NCBI GenBank assembly: GCA_011037195.1
Contig: JAAEAF010000247.1
Span: 239,294 to 303,293, forward strand
DNA from: Triatoma infestans
Lineage: Eukaryota > Arthropoda > Insecta > Hemiptera > Reduviidae
DNA: 64,000 nt
Reading direction: 5' to 3'
A program made the translations under genes and the position numbers. The notes beneath the pieces are model-generated. The model worked only from the letters and a program-made list of their open reading frames with translations. It had not been told where the DNA came from and did no database searches. Positions 1 to 10,742 of this stretch are shown in pieces; positions within the stretch are counted from its first letter, which is position 1; every line of letters begins with the position of its first letter.

Positions 1-113
1 TTTTTTCAATTTTCGACGAATTTCGTTAGATTTGGTACACAAACTATAGAATTTGTCAATTATAATTTTGAGAACTGGAGTAAGAGAAAGTTGTGTGAGT
101 GTTTCACACCAGA
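1..113 (+). mobile_element. HINE 3' end, cut by window edge
   Basis: The last ~110 bases of a HINE copy. The subterminal motif GGAGTAAGAGAAAGT is followed by the GTGTGA/TCACAC hairpin and the terminal CCAGA, then a T run. The rest lies outside the window. Confidence 0.85.
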
Positions 114-130
114 TTTTTTTTTTTTTTTAT

Positions 131-240
131 GTTTTCGCGATTTTCTCCATAAATATATTGACGAATTTCTAAAAATTTGTGCATTTTTTCAATTTTGTAA
201 GCTGCAGTAAGAGAAAGTTATGTGAGTGTTTTACAGCAGA
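131..240 (+). mobile_element. Second, degenerate HINE 3' end
   Basis: A diverged repeat of the same 3' end (GTAAGAGAAAGT, then an imperfect hairpin, then AGCAGA and a T run), directly after the first. It is older than its neighbour because the hairpin arms no longer match. A further scrap resembling the HINE 5' hairpin follows at about 248-277. From there to about 820 I see only AT-rich sequence without a gene. Confidence 0.6.
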
Positions 241-819
241 TTTTTTTCGTTTTCTCTTATAATCAGTAAGCGGAAGTTGTAGTATTTTAGCCTAGAATAT
301 TTTATCTTAAGATCGAATTTAATTGTGTCTATATTTCCACATAAGTTTCACTGTTGCCAACCTTTAACATAATAACATCTCAATTCTAATTCAATACTCT
401 GTATTCCTCACGAGTGTTTTATCCATTGCATAACATTACCATTGCAAATGTGCAAACATTTTTTTTTTTTTAATGTAAGCACAAGTAAGTAGCGTTACTA
501 CTTATGTATGTGCATAACTAAATTATTAGGTATTAATAATGCAAACAATTTTATGTTTACATTCTATCCCCACTTCGAACTTTATTTAGACGGTATACTG
601 CATATACATACGACTTGTTTTTATGGTTTGCTTGTTTCTTTTTTCATTTTAAAAAGTATCTTTTAAATTTATATCATCTGTTACTTTTTGTTTTTTTTCT
701 TTCGAAAGCTTGAACATGAAACCAGTTTATGTCTTTTTAAAAATCTGTACTTTACCTTTCAGACAAGCCATTTTTTTTGTGTGTGTACAATTTCAAGTTC
801 CCTTCCTCCTCAGTTTTTA

Positions 820-1537
820 AAAATAATGCTATTAGAAATTGATGTGGCCATAAGAGTGGCCAAACAGTTGCGCCAAGGATATGCCATTCACCTTGGGCAT
901 GAGAAGAAGTGTTTGCTATTGGAATCTAGATAGGAAAAAAGATGGTCCACTCATTATCTTTTGCTGATGATCAAGTATATTACTGACACACGACCATTTG
1001 CCGTGATAACGCGACCTATATGAGCAGAAATAGCTAGAGGAAAACTTATAAGCATTTTGGACTAGCAATTAATTTTTCAGCAAAACTGAATACATCGTTG
1101 TAGACGAATCAGGAAAAAGCTGAGTGGGCATGCCTGCCCGTGGAAAACGATAGGAAAATAAAGGCGTGCGCTACCTACATACACTTGGCTTCTATAATCG
1201 ACCAATTAGGGAGACCTGAAGTTGATAGCCCATGCACGAAATATAACAAGTTTTCTAAACTTGTTAAAGAATCAGGACATTGAAAAAATCACCAAGATTA
1301 TGATATGGAACGCTTTGCTAGAAATTGTATTAATGTATGGATGCGAATCAAAGGTGTTAAGTGATAGCCTAAAGTTTAATATCTAGCCTAAATGCAATCG
1401 AAATGGATTTCCTCTGGTGAAGCATGCGAGTGTCAAGGTTAGAAAAAAAGGTGAAATGAAGATATCCGCCGGGAAATGAGGATGTTAGTGCCTGTAGTAG
1501 AAAAAGTAGTAGGGAGAATTCTACAAAGGTACGCCCG
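820..1537 (+). pseudogene. Decayed LINE reverse transcriptase fragment
   Basis: No intact reading frame, but pieces of a LINE reverse transcriptase can be read in shifting frames. A QLRQGYAIH-like stretch near 865-895 resembles the RT motif (G)xRQGCxxSP. A SFADDQV stretch near 958-978 matches the YADD catalytic box. Near 1165-1350 there are LASIIDQLGRP-like and LMYGCES-like stretches typical of the region after the catalytic box. Stops and frameshifts separate them, so this is a dead 5'-truncated element. A SINE interrupts it from about 1538 and the C-terminal tail resumes after that. The clade is uncertain. Confidence 0.55.
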
Positions 1538-1712
1538 GGACGGGTGTTGGTGTAGTGATTATGAGCATGCACTTGTGAGTGGGAGGACCCTAGTTCAAGT
1601 CCTGCATATAAGTGCTAAATTTTATATTTGTTTAAAAAATGTTATTAGTAAAGTAGGTGGTCCCGCCGCCGTCTAAGGCCCCTAATTTGGATGACGACAG
1701 TTGCCCTAAAAG
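1538..1712 (+). mobile_element. tRNA-derived SINE, family 2
   Basis: Begins GGGTGTTGGTGTAGTGATTATGA, a pol III A-box-like head, with a B-box-like AGTTCAAGTCC about 40 bases later. A body shared with the SINE at 28308 follows (TTTATATTTGTTTAAAAAATG, then GTTATTAGTAAAGTAG). It lies inside the decayed LINE. No clean target duplication was found, so the ends are approximate. Confidence 0.75.
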
Positions 1713-1880
1713 TGTTTAAAATTGGTCTCCCCTAGAAGGAGAAAGAGACGCCGAACAAGGAAAGGATGGAGATCAACGGTGCAGGGTGCCAAGTCCGAGA
1801 TGGACCGAGACTTCTGGAGGCTGAAAACCAGAAACCCACAATAGTATTAGTAGCAAGAACTGGGGTATATTAAGTAAGTA
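1713..1880 (+). pseudogene. LINE C-terminal tail fragment
   Basis: Near 1725-1845 a frame reads RRRKRRRTRKGW...RDFWRLKTRNPQ. This resembles the arginine-rich C-terminus of RTE/R2-like LINE proteins (GRRKRGRPR...W). It continues the LINE interrupted by the SINE at 1538. Too short for a firm clade assignment. Confidence 0.45.
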
Positions 1881-1891
1881 GAAATTGATCT

Positions 1892-2564
1892 TGTAATGTA
1901 ATGGTGTGGAGTTGTATTTGTAGTAGTGGTAGTGTGTAGCACGAGCGTTTTAGTGAAAAGGGCTTATAGTTTGTAATTTTAAAAGAGAATGAAGTTTAGT
2001 AATAATTGAGAAGTCACCACTGTTTTATATAATAAATATAATCTTTCAAATAATAACTACAAGTTAATTGATTATTATAAGCTTATTTAAATATATTGTG
2101 AAACTGGCACTGATGTTTTCACTTTGGTAGCTAGAACGAGTCTGTTTAGTAAATTTAAGTATTTTACAATATCACACTATTATGTTTAAGAAATTAAGTA
2201 TTTATCAAGATTAATGCAAAACTGGCACAGATATTTAGAGAGCGATTCCTGAAGTGTCCTGTTTGAAGGTTGATGTGAGACTCTGTATTCTTTTAAAACT
2301 AATGTTAGAATGTATTCTTTGGAATTGCTCTCTCTCTCTAGTGGGGGAATTTTCTTACAAAGGTTTGGCCTAACGGAATTTAGTGTCTTTGTTTTCTCAA
2401 TAGCAATGACAGATTTAATATACCTGGTTCTAAAATACACACTTTCTGAAGGTAAATTCACAGCACTAAAATAATTATAAAATATTAACAAAAATACAAT
2501 TTTGGATACTATAAAATATTCAGAAACTTTAAACTATTATTTTCGATTTTGTCCTTCCACTACA
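1892..2564 (-). repeat. 3' LTR of the gag-only element
   Basis: 673-bp terminal repeat, near-identical to 5834-6510. On the + strand it starts TGTAATG and ends CACTACA, inverted termini with one mismatch. The purine tract that primes plus-strand synthesis lies just inside it at 2565-2578, seen on the + strand as TTATCCCCCCTCCT. Confidence 0.92.
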
Positions 2565-4192
2565 TTATCCCCCCTCCTGGAGAAATTTTTCGGCACGAAA
2601 AATTTGGGAGATAATCTGGAGTTGTAGAGGCTTGGAAGTTATCGAGAGGCGTGTGTGTGTAACCTCTGCAAGGTGGCCGTGTGTTGTAGGGTGCAGTCAT
2701 CTTCTTCTGGAGCAAACGCTGCTTGAAGGTGTGAGCGTTGCTGTGGTGTTTGAATGTATTCTACTCGAGCGAACGCTGCGTGAGTGGGTGAACGTTGCTG
2801 TGGTGGTAGGCTGATAGGTGAACAGCGAACACTGCTTGGCGAGTGAGAGTGTTGCGGATGAAGAAGTGACTGGCAAGGGTAGCTAGGTGATCAATGTAGA
2901 CAAGTCGGTACTGTAGGTGTGTATGTAGTTTCTTGAATGAACTCTATATGGACAAAAAAAACTCTTAAGTATTTCAAAATAATTAACAAATAAATAAACA
3001 AAATATACAAATAAAAATATATATATATTTAATAAGCGTGCAGGGATGCGCAAGGATGTGAGGATATCGCAAAGGGTATGAGAAGATGAAGATCTTTTCC
3101 TTTTGTAGAAATCTTGTGTTTCTGAAAATAATCATACAGAGTTATACATTAATTTATATGATAAAATTTCTAACAAATAACGTGCAATATTGACTAATCA
3201 TAACATGCAATTAAATTCATGCGCATGCAATAACATTCGTGCTCATGCAATGGTGCAGTCGACGAAGATTCTTGGATCTGTAAAAGAGAGGTTAAACAAA
3301 TTTAAATTTCAACAAATATTAGTGCAAAAATTATTAAAGCTAAGAAGTAAAGATGAATGTATATCTTGAGGGAGTATGCACAAGGGTGAAACCGACTGTA
3401 TATTCATCAGCTCTTCAGCTTTGCTGTGTTTTCTAGATACCTTAAGTTAACAATAACATTAAAAATAACATTAAAATACAAATGATAAACAAGTACAAGA
3501 ATAATACAAATTATTTAATTTCCTTTTAAGGCGAACTGAAAAAAATATTAATTAATTAGGTAAATACAATATATAAAAAAAATATTAATATCATCTCTTC
3601 AAAAGTAACTACGAATTCACTTGGTGATCTTGATTTCTGCAAAATAAAATAAATTACAATTATTATTTAAATATACCATGCAATAATTACAAATATTAAA
3701 GCCGGAATAATTTTATGACTCGAAGTACGATAGTTTTCAGTGCTGAAACAAAAATAATATGTCATTATTGCAACAACTTAATTAGATATAAACCTGATAC
3801 ATTTATTGTTAAATATAACATTTACATGTGGTGTAGTATGTAAAGTTAAGAAGTGTGATAGATTGAGAATTATTTCAAGAGATTCAATGTATAGTTGTAT
3901 TGTGTGCGCGAGGTGGCACAGAAATTTTAGTTACTAGGAATTTTAGTGAACTTAGCGATTAGTACTAAATTGGTGTGTTTGAGTACTAGTTGACAATTGA
4001 ATGTTGAATTTAAGTGTTAGATGCGTGCGCAAATTAATGATTGCCCAGTAAGAAAATTTCTACAAGTATTGATTGGAAATCACTTTTTAATTGCGAAGGT
4101 ATAGATTCGCCAGAAAAATTTGAATTTTTGACATTGTCCGCATGCAAATGAAGGGACGTGATGCCATAATTAGGTATGTTAAGGTTCTTAGG
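2565..4192 (-). other. Noncoding interior of the LTR element
   Basis: The place where pol would normally lie. No long reading frame or pol motif is visible in either strand. Around 2640-2860 there are degenerate direct repeats built on GAGCAAACGCTGCTTGA / GTGTGAGCGTTGCTGTGG. The remainder is AT-rich and featureless. Confidence 0.75.
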
Positions 4193-5596
4193 TTAAGAAC
4201 TGGTGGAAGCAGGTATGATAGCCATGGTCAATCCAGGTGTTCGAGAAAGCGCCTGAAGGCTAACTCGTTTTGGGCTGTATTTGGAAACAATTACGAGCTG
4301 TATGTCCAAATGTTGAACAATATTGGCAAGTGGGCCTATTTTGGAGGTGATTGCTAGTTTCGTAACCATTATTATTATGACTATACTGGGGTCTATCTGA
4401 ATAAGAGTTAAATCGTGAATTATTTGAATTAACTCGAGGATTATGATTGTTACTATAATATTGACTACTATTATTATTATTATAGCGATTATTACTATAT
4501 ACTCTGTGATTAAAATTTCTAGGAAAATTAAAATTCTTAGGCATTTTGCCAAAGTTAGTGCGAGGTTTTGATTAAATTTGTTGGTGCAGTCCACGTCAAA
4601 ATGTGGACCGGAACAATGGCGGCAAGGTCTGTTCTTTATTACATTAAATACTCTACAAATGGTAGTTGGTTTTAATTGTGGCTTTTGACTTTTATTACGT
4701 TGCGGGCATTCTCTGTGGAAATGCATTTGTCCACAGTAACGACAAGGAGATGGGGGTGTACGATTATAAGTTTTCGAAGTTACAGCGAAAACTGTGGGGT
4801 TTGTTTCAGAAGCCTGAACTTCTTTTAGGGCATTGGCATAGGAAAGTGCTTCATCTAATTTTTGAGGAAGCTTCGTTCGCACCTCATTACGAAGCGGTTG
4901 AGGAAGCGACTTCAAGAATGCATCAATGGCCAGTTTATCTAGAATTGCTTGTAAGGCCTCGAGTGGGTTAGCTTGAGCTTTTAAATGAATGGCGGATTGG
5001 ATATGTCTAATCCTATCCGCGAATGTTTCAGGAGACTCAGTGGGCAAGGACTGAATATTAGTCATCTGTTGTAAGAGGACTAAGGGTGTTTTTTCCTTAC
5101 GAAATCGGGCTAGAAGTCGCTCTGAAATTAGAGGATACGTTATATTTGTACCCTGGCGTTGTAGTTCGGCCTTCTGGGTGTCGTAAAATATTTTAGCAGA
5201 CCCTGAGAGCCTAAGTGCTAATATTTCTAATTTAGCAGCGTCGTCCCAGCCAGAAAGACTAGCACAATGGCTAATTTGGTCAAGGAAATCTGACACTTTG
5301 GCTGAATTTTCGCCATCGAAGGTAGGTAAGCTATTGATCAATTGCAAATTCCTTAAGGGACTAGGTTGATTATTAATTGGAGGATTTGCTAATTGCTGCT
5401 GCGCAAGTAAATATTCTACAGCAGCGTCGATGCCCATGTCTTGTCCATTAATCTTATACATTTTGTCAGTGAACGAATTGCTTGGGGAAAGATTATATTT
5501 TTCAAGACGTCTACGTAATTGGAGTAAATTGCCTCCAACAGAAAGTTTATTATCGCGTAATATCTTTATAATTTGGGATCTATTAAGTACACTCAT
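4193..5596 (-). pseudogene. gag: gag polyprotein with C-terminal frameshift
   Basis: Structural protein of the LTR element, expected to form the particle that packages its RNA. The 467-codon frame opens with an SAP-like helix-extended-loop-helix (about residues 5-36, LNRSQIIKILRDNKLSVGG). A gypsy-type gag/capsid domain follows (about 85-265; SLPTFDGE, LSGSAKIFYDT, FRKEKT, FLKSLP). Two CX2CX3HX4C knuckles come next: CRYCGQMHFHREC and CRHCSGPHFDVDC. After about residue 350 the frame turns into improbable Ile-rich sequence. An overlapping frame at 4260-4544 instead gives an Asn-rich tail with a classic CQYCSTFGHTARNC knuckle and a stop, so a one-base shift near 4545 is the likely break. A programmed shift is possible but less likely. 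The ATG is the only start after the leader. Confidence 0.85.
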
Positions 5597-5819
5597 AAAT
5601 TCAAAATTCGAAAGGGATTGAGGTACTAGTGGTACAATTACAAAAATTTAAAAATGAAATTCACTAGAAAATTCAATAATGGGAAATATTGAAGATATTT
5701 CCGCTGAGAAAGTAATTTAAAAAAAAACAATCAAATTATCTGATGGATAATTTGTTTAATTATGAAATTAAAATTTTTACGTACTTGTAAATTGTGGATT
5801 CTCGTTGAAAATATCCCAA
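5597..5819 (-). other. Leader between primer-binding site and gag
   Basis: About 220 bases of AT-rich untranslated leader. No reading frame of note. It would carry the packaging signal of the element, though nothing recognisable is visible. Confidence 0.5.
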
Positions 5820-5833
5820 ACAGCTGGCACCAA
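5820..5833 (-). other. Primer-binding-site-like sequence
   Basis: Immediately inside the 5' LTR, the minus strand reads TTGGTGCCAGCTG. The TGG complements a tRNA CCA end, one base after the LTR terminus as is usual for gypsy elements. I do not recognise which tRNA it matches. Confidence 0.6.
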
Positions 5834-6510
5834 TGTAATGTAATGGTGTGGAGTTGTATTTGTAGTAGTGGTAGTGTGTAGCACGAGCGTTTTAGTGAAA
5901 AGGGCTTATAAGTTTGTAAGTTTAAAAGAGAATGAAGTTTAGTAATAATAATGACCACTGTGTTTATATATATAAATATAATCTTTCAAATAATAACTAC
6001 AAGTTAATTGATTATTATAAGCTTATTTAAATAAATTTGAAACTGGCACTGATGTTTTCACTTTGGTAGCTAGAACGAGTCTGTTTAGTAAATTTAAGTA
6101 TTTTACAATATCACACTATTATGTTTAAGAAATTAAGTATTTATCAAGATTAATGCAAAACTGGCACAGATATTTAGAGAGCGATTCCTGAAGTGTCCTG
6201 TTTGAAGGTTGATGTGAGACTCTCTACTTTTACTCTTTTAAAACTAATGTTAGAATGTATTCTTTGGAATTGCTCTCTCTCTCTAGTGGGGGAATTTTCT
6301 TACAAAGGTTTGGCCTAACGGAATTTAGTGTCTTTGTTTTCTCAATAGCAATGACAGATTTAATATACCTGGTTCTAAAATACACACTTTCTGAAGGTAA
6401 ATTCACAGCACTAAAATAATTATAAAATATTAACAAAAATACAATTTTGGATACTATAAAATATTCAGAAACTTTAAACTATTATTTTTCGATTTTGTCC
6501 TTCCACTACA
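5834..6510 (-). repeat. 5' LTR of the gag-only element
   Basis: 677-bp partner of 1892-2564. It differs by short indels (for example an extra CTACTTTTA-like stretch near 6223) and a few substitutions. The flanking 6511-6514 ATCT matches 1888-1891. Confidence 0.92.
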
Positions 6511-6562
6511 ATCTGTAACACTATTTCAAAGATATGTGAAATTAAATCTAAAATGAATAAAA

Positions 6563-7191
6563 GATCCCCCACACCGACGCGAAACATTCGCTGCCGCGAC
6601 GGACACGGAACCGCAGCGGAAAATTAGTCATGGCGGTCTATGCATGTATTCACACTGGGTGAGGCGGATTCCGCAACTATGGCGGCAGTACAGCGTCGTT
6701 GCGCTCCAACGCTGCATGCAGAGTTTTTTCCGCTGCCGCTATTGTTTCGCCGCTTGGAATTGTTAAAAAAATGGTGTTTTCCATTTACGAAGTTCTAATT
6801 ACGTGTTCTATTACGAAGTTCATTAATTTCATGAATCCATTTCCTTTTCTTTTTACTTCTGAAATAAAAAAGTGGTATTATTATTATAAAAATGTCTATA
6901 TATCCACTTAGCTGTTTTTTACACTTTCACAAAGTGCCAATAATAACAGAGCTTCTTCTTCATCAGAATCAGACGAAGACATTGTAATACGTTAACGATA
7001 AATATTAAAAAATAAATTTTGGTAGAATGTCCAAACACTCACTAAGGAAATCCAATATGGAAAGATCCAATATTCGTTACCGCGTCGGTGTGGGCAAACT
7101 TGTTTCGCTGCCGCGACGCCAGGAAATTTTCCGCCGCGGAAAGTTCGCATCCGCCGCGACAGCGAATGTTTCGCGTTGGTGTGGGGAATCC
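6563..7191. mobile_element. GC-rich terminal-inverted-repeat element
   Basis: The left end reads CCCCACACCGACGCGAAAC, then ATTCGCTGCCGCGAC. The right end is its inverse (reverse complement CCCCACACCAACGCGAAAC, then ATTCGCTGTCGCG), giving inverted repeats of ~36 bases. Further inverted CCGCGGCGGAAA-like blocks lie inside. It is ~630 bp with no transposase frame, so a non-autonomous cut-and-paste element. The ends are far more GC-rich than the surroundings. I could not settle a target duplication, so the superfamily (PIF/Harbinger is one option) is open. Confidence 0.75.
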
Positions 7192-8145
7192 TTAACAGTG
7201 CATATTTATTAGCGTGAATGGTATTATAGCGTGAAAATATTTGTTGCCGAGAATCTGTTTACTAGCTTGAATGTATTTATCAACGTAAACAGTTTTATAG
7301 TGTGAATGTATTTATTGGAGAGAATGTATTTATTAGCGAAAATGCTGGTATAAATGTTTAGGTTAGAATTTTATCTTCTATTTTGTGGTTGAAAGAAATT
7401 ATATAAAAGTATTTCAACTCCTTAGGTTTAGTTTAATTGAGGTTTAGTCTCTTAGAAGTTAAGGGATGGCACAGCAACAGCCCATACTCCCCCTTGTGAA
7501 CCAGGTCGATGAAATAAGTGGGGAAGTATGAGAAGAATCATCCTTCAATGGTTCCACCTTTTACTGTTAGGCAAAGTGTCGTGTATGGACGTCAGTTAAG
7601 GTATTGGTGCCATCCCAGCTCGAGTGGCAAAAGAAGAGAAAGAAACTTAAACGATGTGGGGGCGCTAATGGCCATAAGTCGTCGATGCGCCAAAAAAAAA
7701 AAAGTATCAGTGCAGTTTATATGGAAACAAAATTTAAGGAAGCCATCAAAAAGCTGTTGATGTATGTTTTTTATTTTTTTTTGACAGTATCATTACTGTC
7801 AAATGTGAACTATTGAAAATGTTGAAATTTCTTTCAATTGAAAGAAGATTCCAGTTTGGTTATAATGGAAAAGGCGAAAGTTATTCTATTAAAGAATGGG
7901 CCAACAGGATGATATATGTTGTGTACGCATAGAGTAGAAGGTATCTCTACTTCTTTACTTGGACGTAGTCAGTGTAGAAGAGATGAAGAAGAATTCTAAC
8001 TTGGACCCGAGCTATTTATCTGTGCTGTTATGTTAAAAAAGATCTCTGCCCATATGTGTTTGTGTGTCTGTATCTGTGTGTGTTGTGGACAAGAAAAGTT
8101 TCAAATAAATGAAAACAGAAAGGAGAATATTGGGCAGTGTGTTGA

Positions 8146-8192
<47 letters not shown>

Positions 8193-8706
8193 ATGGATGT
8201 TGGTCAGAAGAGACAGAGCAACAACAGTACTAGCCGGGTGTCACCTTCCCCTAGGAGCTGCTATCGGATCTTCATACTGTGTGTGATATTGTTCACAGTC
8301 TCTCCATCTCACATTGTCTGTCTTTGTCTTATTGCCAGGTATATTCCTTACTGTTCTTTTATTGGTTTCCTTCTCTCATTCGCTCTCACATATATACACA
8401 CAGACACACACAAACTGTTGAAGAATGTTGAATACATATATCACCTTCATAGGGTTTCCTACACCTACACAACTGAAATATATTACTGGTCCAATCTCTG
8501 CAACCATAGTGACCTCATCCATCTGTATTTCTTTAATAATACTTCCGTTTGTTTATCTTTTATTTTAACTAAATTGGAAAATCATCTAATATTACATACT
8601 CATATAAAGTTCTCTTACTGTAATTTTAAAACAATTATGATTTAATTCCAAATTTGCTTCAAACTAGGAATTTTTAGATGCTTAGCATCTATAGCAGGTA
8701 TACTTG
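7192..8706. other. No gene; degenerate tandem repeat and (GT)n
   Basis: At 7200-7350 a loose ~25-base unit like GCGTGAATGTATTTATTA recurs about six times. At 8151-8191 there is a (GT)20 microsatellite. Reading frames here are products of these repeats. Nothing recognisable is encoded. Confidence 0.6.
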
Positions 8707-9745
8707 TACGAGGTGTGTAAATTAAGTAATGAGACTGATTTTTTATCTTTTTTTTATTCAAATAAAATTACAATTCAACATTGTCCCCTTCAAAGTAACT
8801 ACCTTGGGAAGCCACACAACGCTGAAGACGATTCTTCCATTCGTCATAGCAGTGCTGGAACTCGGATACTGGAATAGACTTCAGTTGGTCGGTTACGGCT
8901 GTTTGAATATTCTCCAATGTTCCAAAATGACGTCCCTTTTCAATTTGGGGAACAAAAAAAAGTCACATGGACTCAAGTCGGGTGAATAAGGAGGCTGAGG
9001 AGCCACAGGAATGTTATTACTGGCCAAATACTCATTAATAGGAATCGCGGTGTGACACGGAGCATTGTCGTGATGCAACACCAACTTGTTTTTGATGTTT
9101 GGTCCCACACGCATGACTCTTTTTCGAAGTCTCTCAAGAACTTTTCGGTAAAAATGTTGGTTTACCATTTGGCATTGAGGCACAAATTCTTTGTGAACGA
9201 TTCCTTGGCTATCAAAATAGCAAATCAGCATGCATTTAATTTTTGACTTGCTCATTCTTGCTTTTTTTGGCCTTGGAGAGGTTGAAGTGTGCCACTGCAT
9301 GCTCTGACGCTTAGTTTCTGGGTCATACTCAAACACCCAAGACTCGTCTCCTGTAATAACACGTTCCAAAAAATTGGGATCGTTTTCAATTGCTCCCAAA
9401 AAGTCAAGGCTCCTTTCCTTTCTGATGTCTTTTTGCTCTTGTGAAAAATTTTTCGGAACCATTTTTGCACAAATTTTTCTCATCCCCAATTCATTAGTCA
9501 AAATTTGATGAACGGTTGTGTGAGTCAAATTCAACTCTTCGCCGATCATTCGGACTGTCAAACGACGATCTGAACGCACGAGATCGCGGATTCTGCCAAC
9601 ATTTTCGTCGGTTCTTGAAGATGAAGGCCTTCCGCTGCGAGGCTCGTCTTCAATTGATTCCCTTCCTTCTGCAAACGACTTAAACCACCTAAAAACCTGT
9701 GCTCTCGACAAAACATTGTCTCCATAGGCCTGGCACAGTTTATTT
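8707..9745 (-). mobile_element. Truncated mariner transposon
   Basis: The lower end carries a mariner-like terminal sequence, TACGAGGTGTGTAAATTAAG, just past the transposase stop. The upper end is missing: recognisable coding sequence stops around 9740, where a full-length HINE begins at 9752. One terminal repeat and the transposase N-terminus are therefore lost and the element cannot move. Confidence 0.85.
8768..9741 (-). pseudogene. mariner transposase, N-truncated and frameshifted
   Basis: Cut-and-paste transposase of the mariner family (Tc1/mariner superfamily). The helix-turn-helix region is visible (QVFRWFKSFAEGRESIEDEP...GRPSSS, then a second helix region around LTVRMIGEELNLTHTTVHQI). 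The catalytic triad is complete: Asp in VITGDESW, Asp in LHHDNAPCH, and Asp in SPDLSPCDFF. There are 34 residues between the last two, i.e. DD34D. Two defects kill it. The first ~30 residues are missing at the junction with the neighbouring HINE. A one-base shift near 8925-8945 (after FFLFPKLK) moves the last ~55 codons, ending SYFEGDNVEL, into another frame. Otherwise it is well preserved, so it is a fairly young copy. Confidence 0.92.
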
Positions 9746-9751
9746 ATTATT

Positions 9752-10742
9752 ACTTTCTCTTAATCTAGTAAGAGGAAGTATTGTAATCGTGTCAAATTTT
9801 CGATATCGAGTTTTCACCGGAAATATCCGTTTTGAGGTCCCCTGAGTCCAAAAAAGTGGTTTTTAGCAAATGGTCTGTGTGTGTGTGTGTGTGTATGTGT
9901 ATGTATGTGAACAGCATAGCTCAAAAACGAAAAACCGTAGAAAGTTGAAACTTGATATTCCGTTTAGGGTCACCATGGGATCTGACTACGTTATCTGTCA
10001 AAATTCCTCAACCGGAAGTACCACTTTACTAGTTGGATTTTTTACTTTTTTGCGATTTTCTCAAAAATGGCTCCGACGATTTTCTTTAAACTCGAACATC
10101 AACCACACATACAAAGAGCTACAACTTTTATTTGAAACATTTCTCCGGGAAAATGCATTGAAGGGCACTTTTGGGGGAGGGGTGGGGTTAGGTTTTCATC
10201 TAAAGTGCTATTTCAGTTTATTACACAATTCTGTCATCTAAATAATGTTAATTAGAATTAAATATGTTGTTGAAATTCCGAGTTTGAAAAAAATCGGATA
10301 ACCGGAAGTGCGTTTACTTTACCACTTTACTAAATGATTTATTCACTTTTTCGCAATTTTCTCAAAAATGGCTCCGACGATTTTTTTGAAACTTCGTATA
10401 TAAACTAAACATGCAAAGATCTACAACTTTTATCTAAAACATTTCTCTGGGAAAATTCTTTTAAGGGCACTTTTAGGGGAGGGGTTAGGGTTAGATTTTC
10501 ATCTAAAGTGCTATCCTAGTTGATTATACAATTCTATCATCCAAACATAATTAGTTAGAAATAAATGGATGGCTGAAAATTCCAGTTTCAAGAAAATTAG
10601 TAAACCGGAAGTGCGCTTTTACTGAACAGTTTTTTCAGTTTTCGACGAATTTCATTAAATTTGGTACACAAACTATAAAATTTGTCAATTATCATTTTGA
10701 GAACTGGAGTAAGAGAAAGTTGTGTGAGTGTTTCACACCAGA
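9752..10742 (+). mobile_element. HINE, full length
   Basis: 991 bp from ACTTTCTCTTAATC to CCAGA. The order is 5' hairpin (CTTA..TAGTAAGAGGAAGT), then a (GT)n tract near 9878. Two ~300-bp related modules follow, each starting at a CCGGAAGT block. It ends with GGAGTAAGAGAAAGT, the GTGTGA/TCACAC hairpin and CCAGA before a T run. No protein is encoded. Its structure fits non-autonomous Helentron derivatives (DINE-1/HINE), which move by rolling-circle copying with a partner's Rep-helicase. Confidence 0.88.

Larger units (their letters stand above)
1892..6510 (-). mobile_element. Complete gag-only LTR retrotransposon (Ty3/gypsy-like)
   Basis: Two ~675-bp direct repeats bound a 3.27-kb interior. 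The 4-bp duplication ATCT sits immediately outside both ends (1888-1891 and 6511-6514). Read on the minus strand, the order is 5' LTR, primer-binding-site-like TTGGTGCCAGCTG, gag, a long noncoding interior, a purine tract AGGAGGGGGGATAA, then the 3' LTR. No protease, reverse transcriptase, RNase H or integrase is visible, so it must rely on enzymes from another element, like the TR-GAG class described in other genomes. The LTRs differ at only a few places, so insertion was fairly recent. Confidence 0.92.

Noticed and set aside
2186..2491. 101-codon minus-strand frame, repeated at 6230-6436
   Set aside because: Both lie in the LTR pair. The match is due to LTR identity, not a duplicated gene.
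4666..4971. 101-codon + strand frame
   Set aside because: Antisense shadow of gag.
8109..8645. 178-codon + strand reading frame
   Set aside because: Its first part is a Val-Cys run from the (GT)n microsatellite and the rest is compositionally random. No family resemblance.
9870..10241. 123-codon frame and similar short frames in other HINEs (for example 20596, 32454, 50103)
   Set aside because: They recur only because the HINE is repeated, are frameshifted between copies and resemble no protein.
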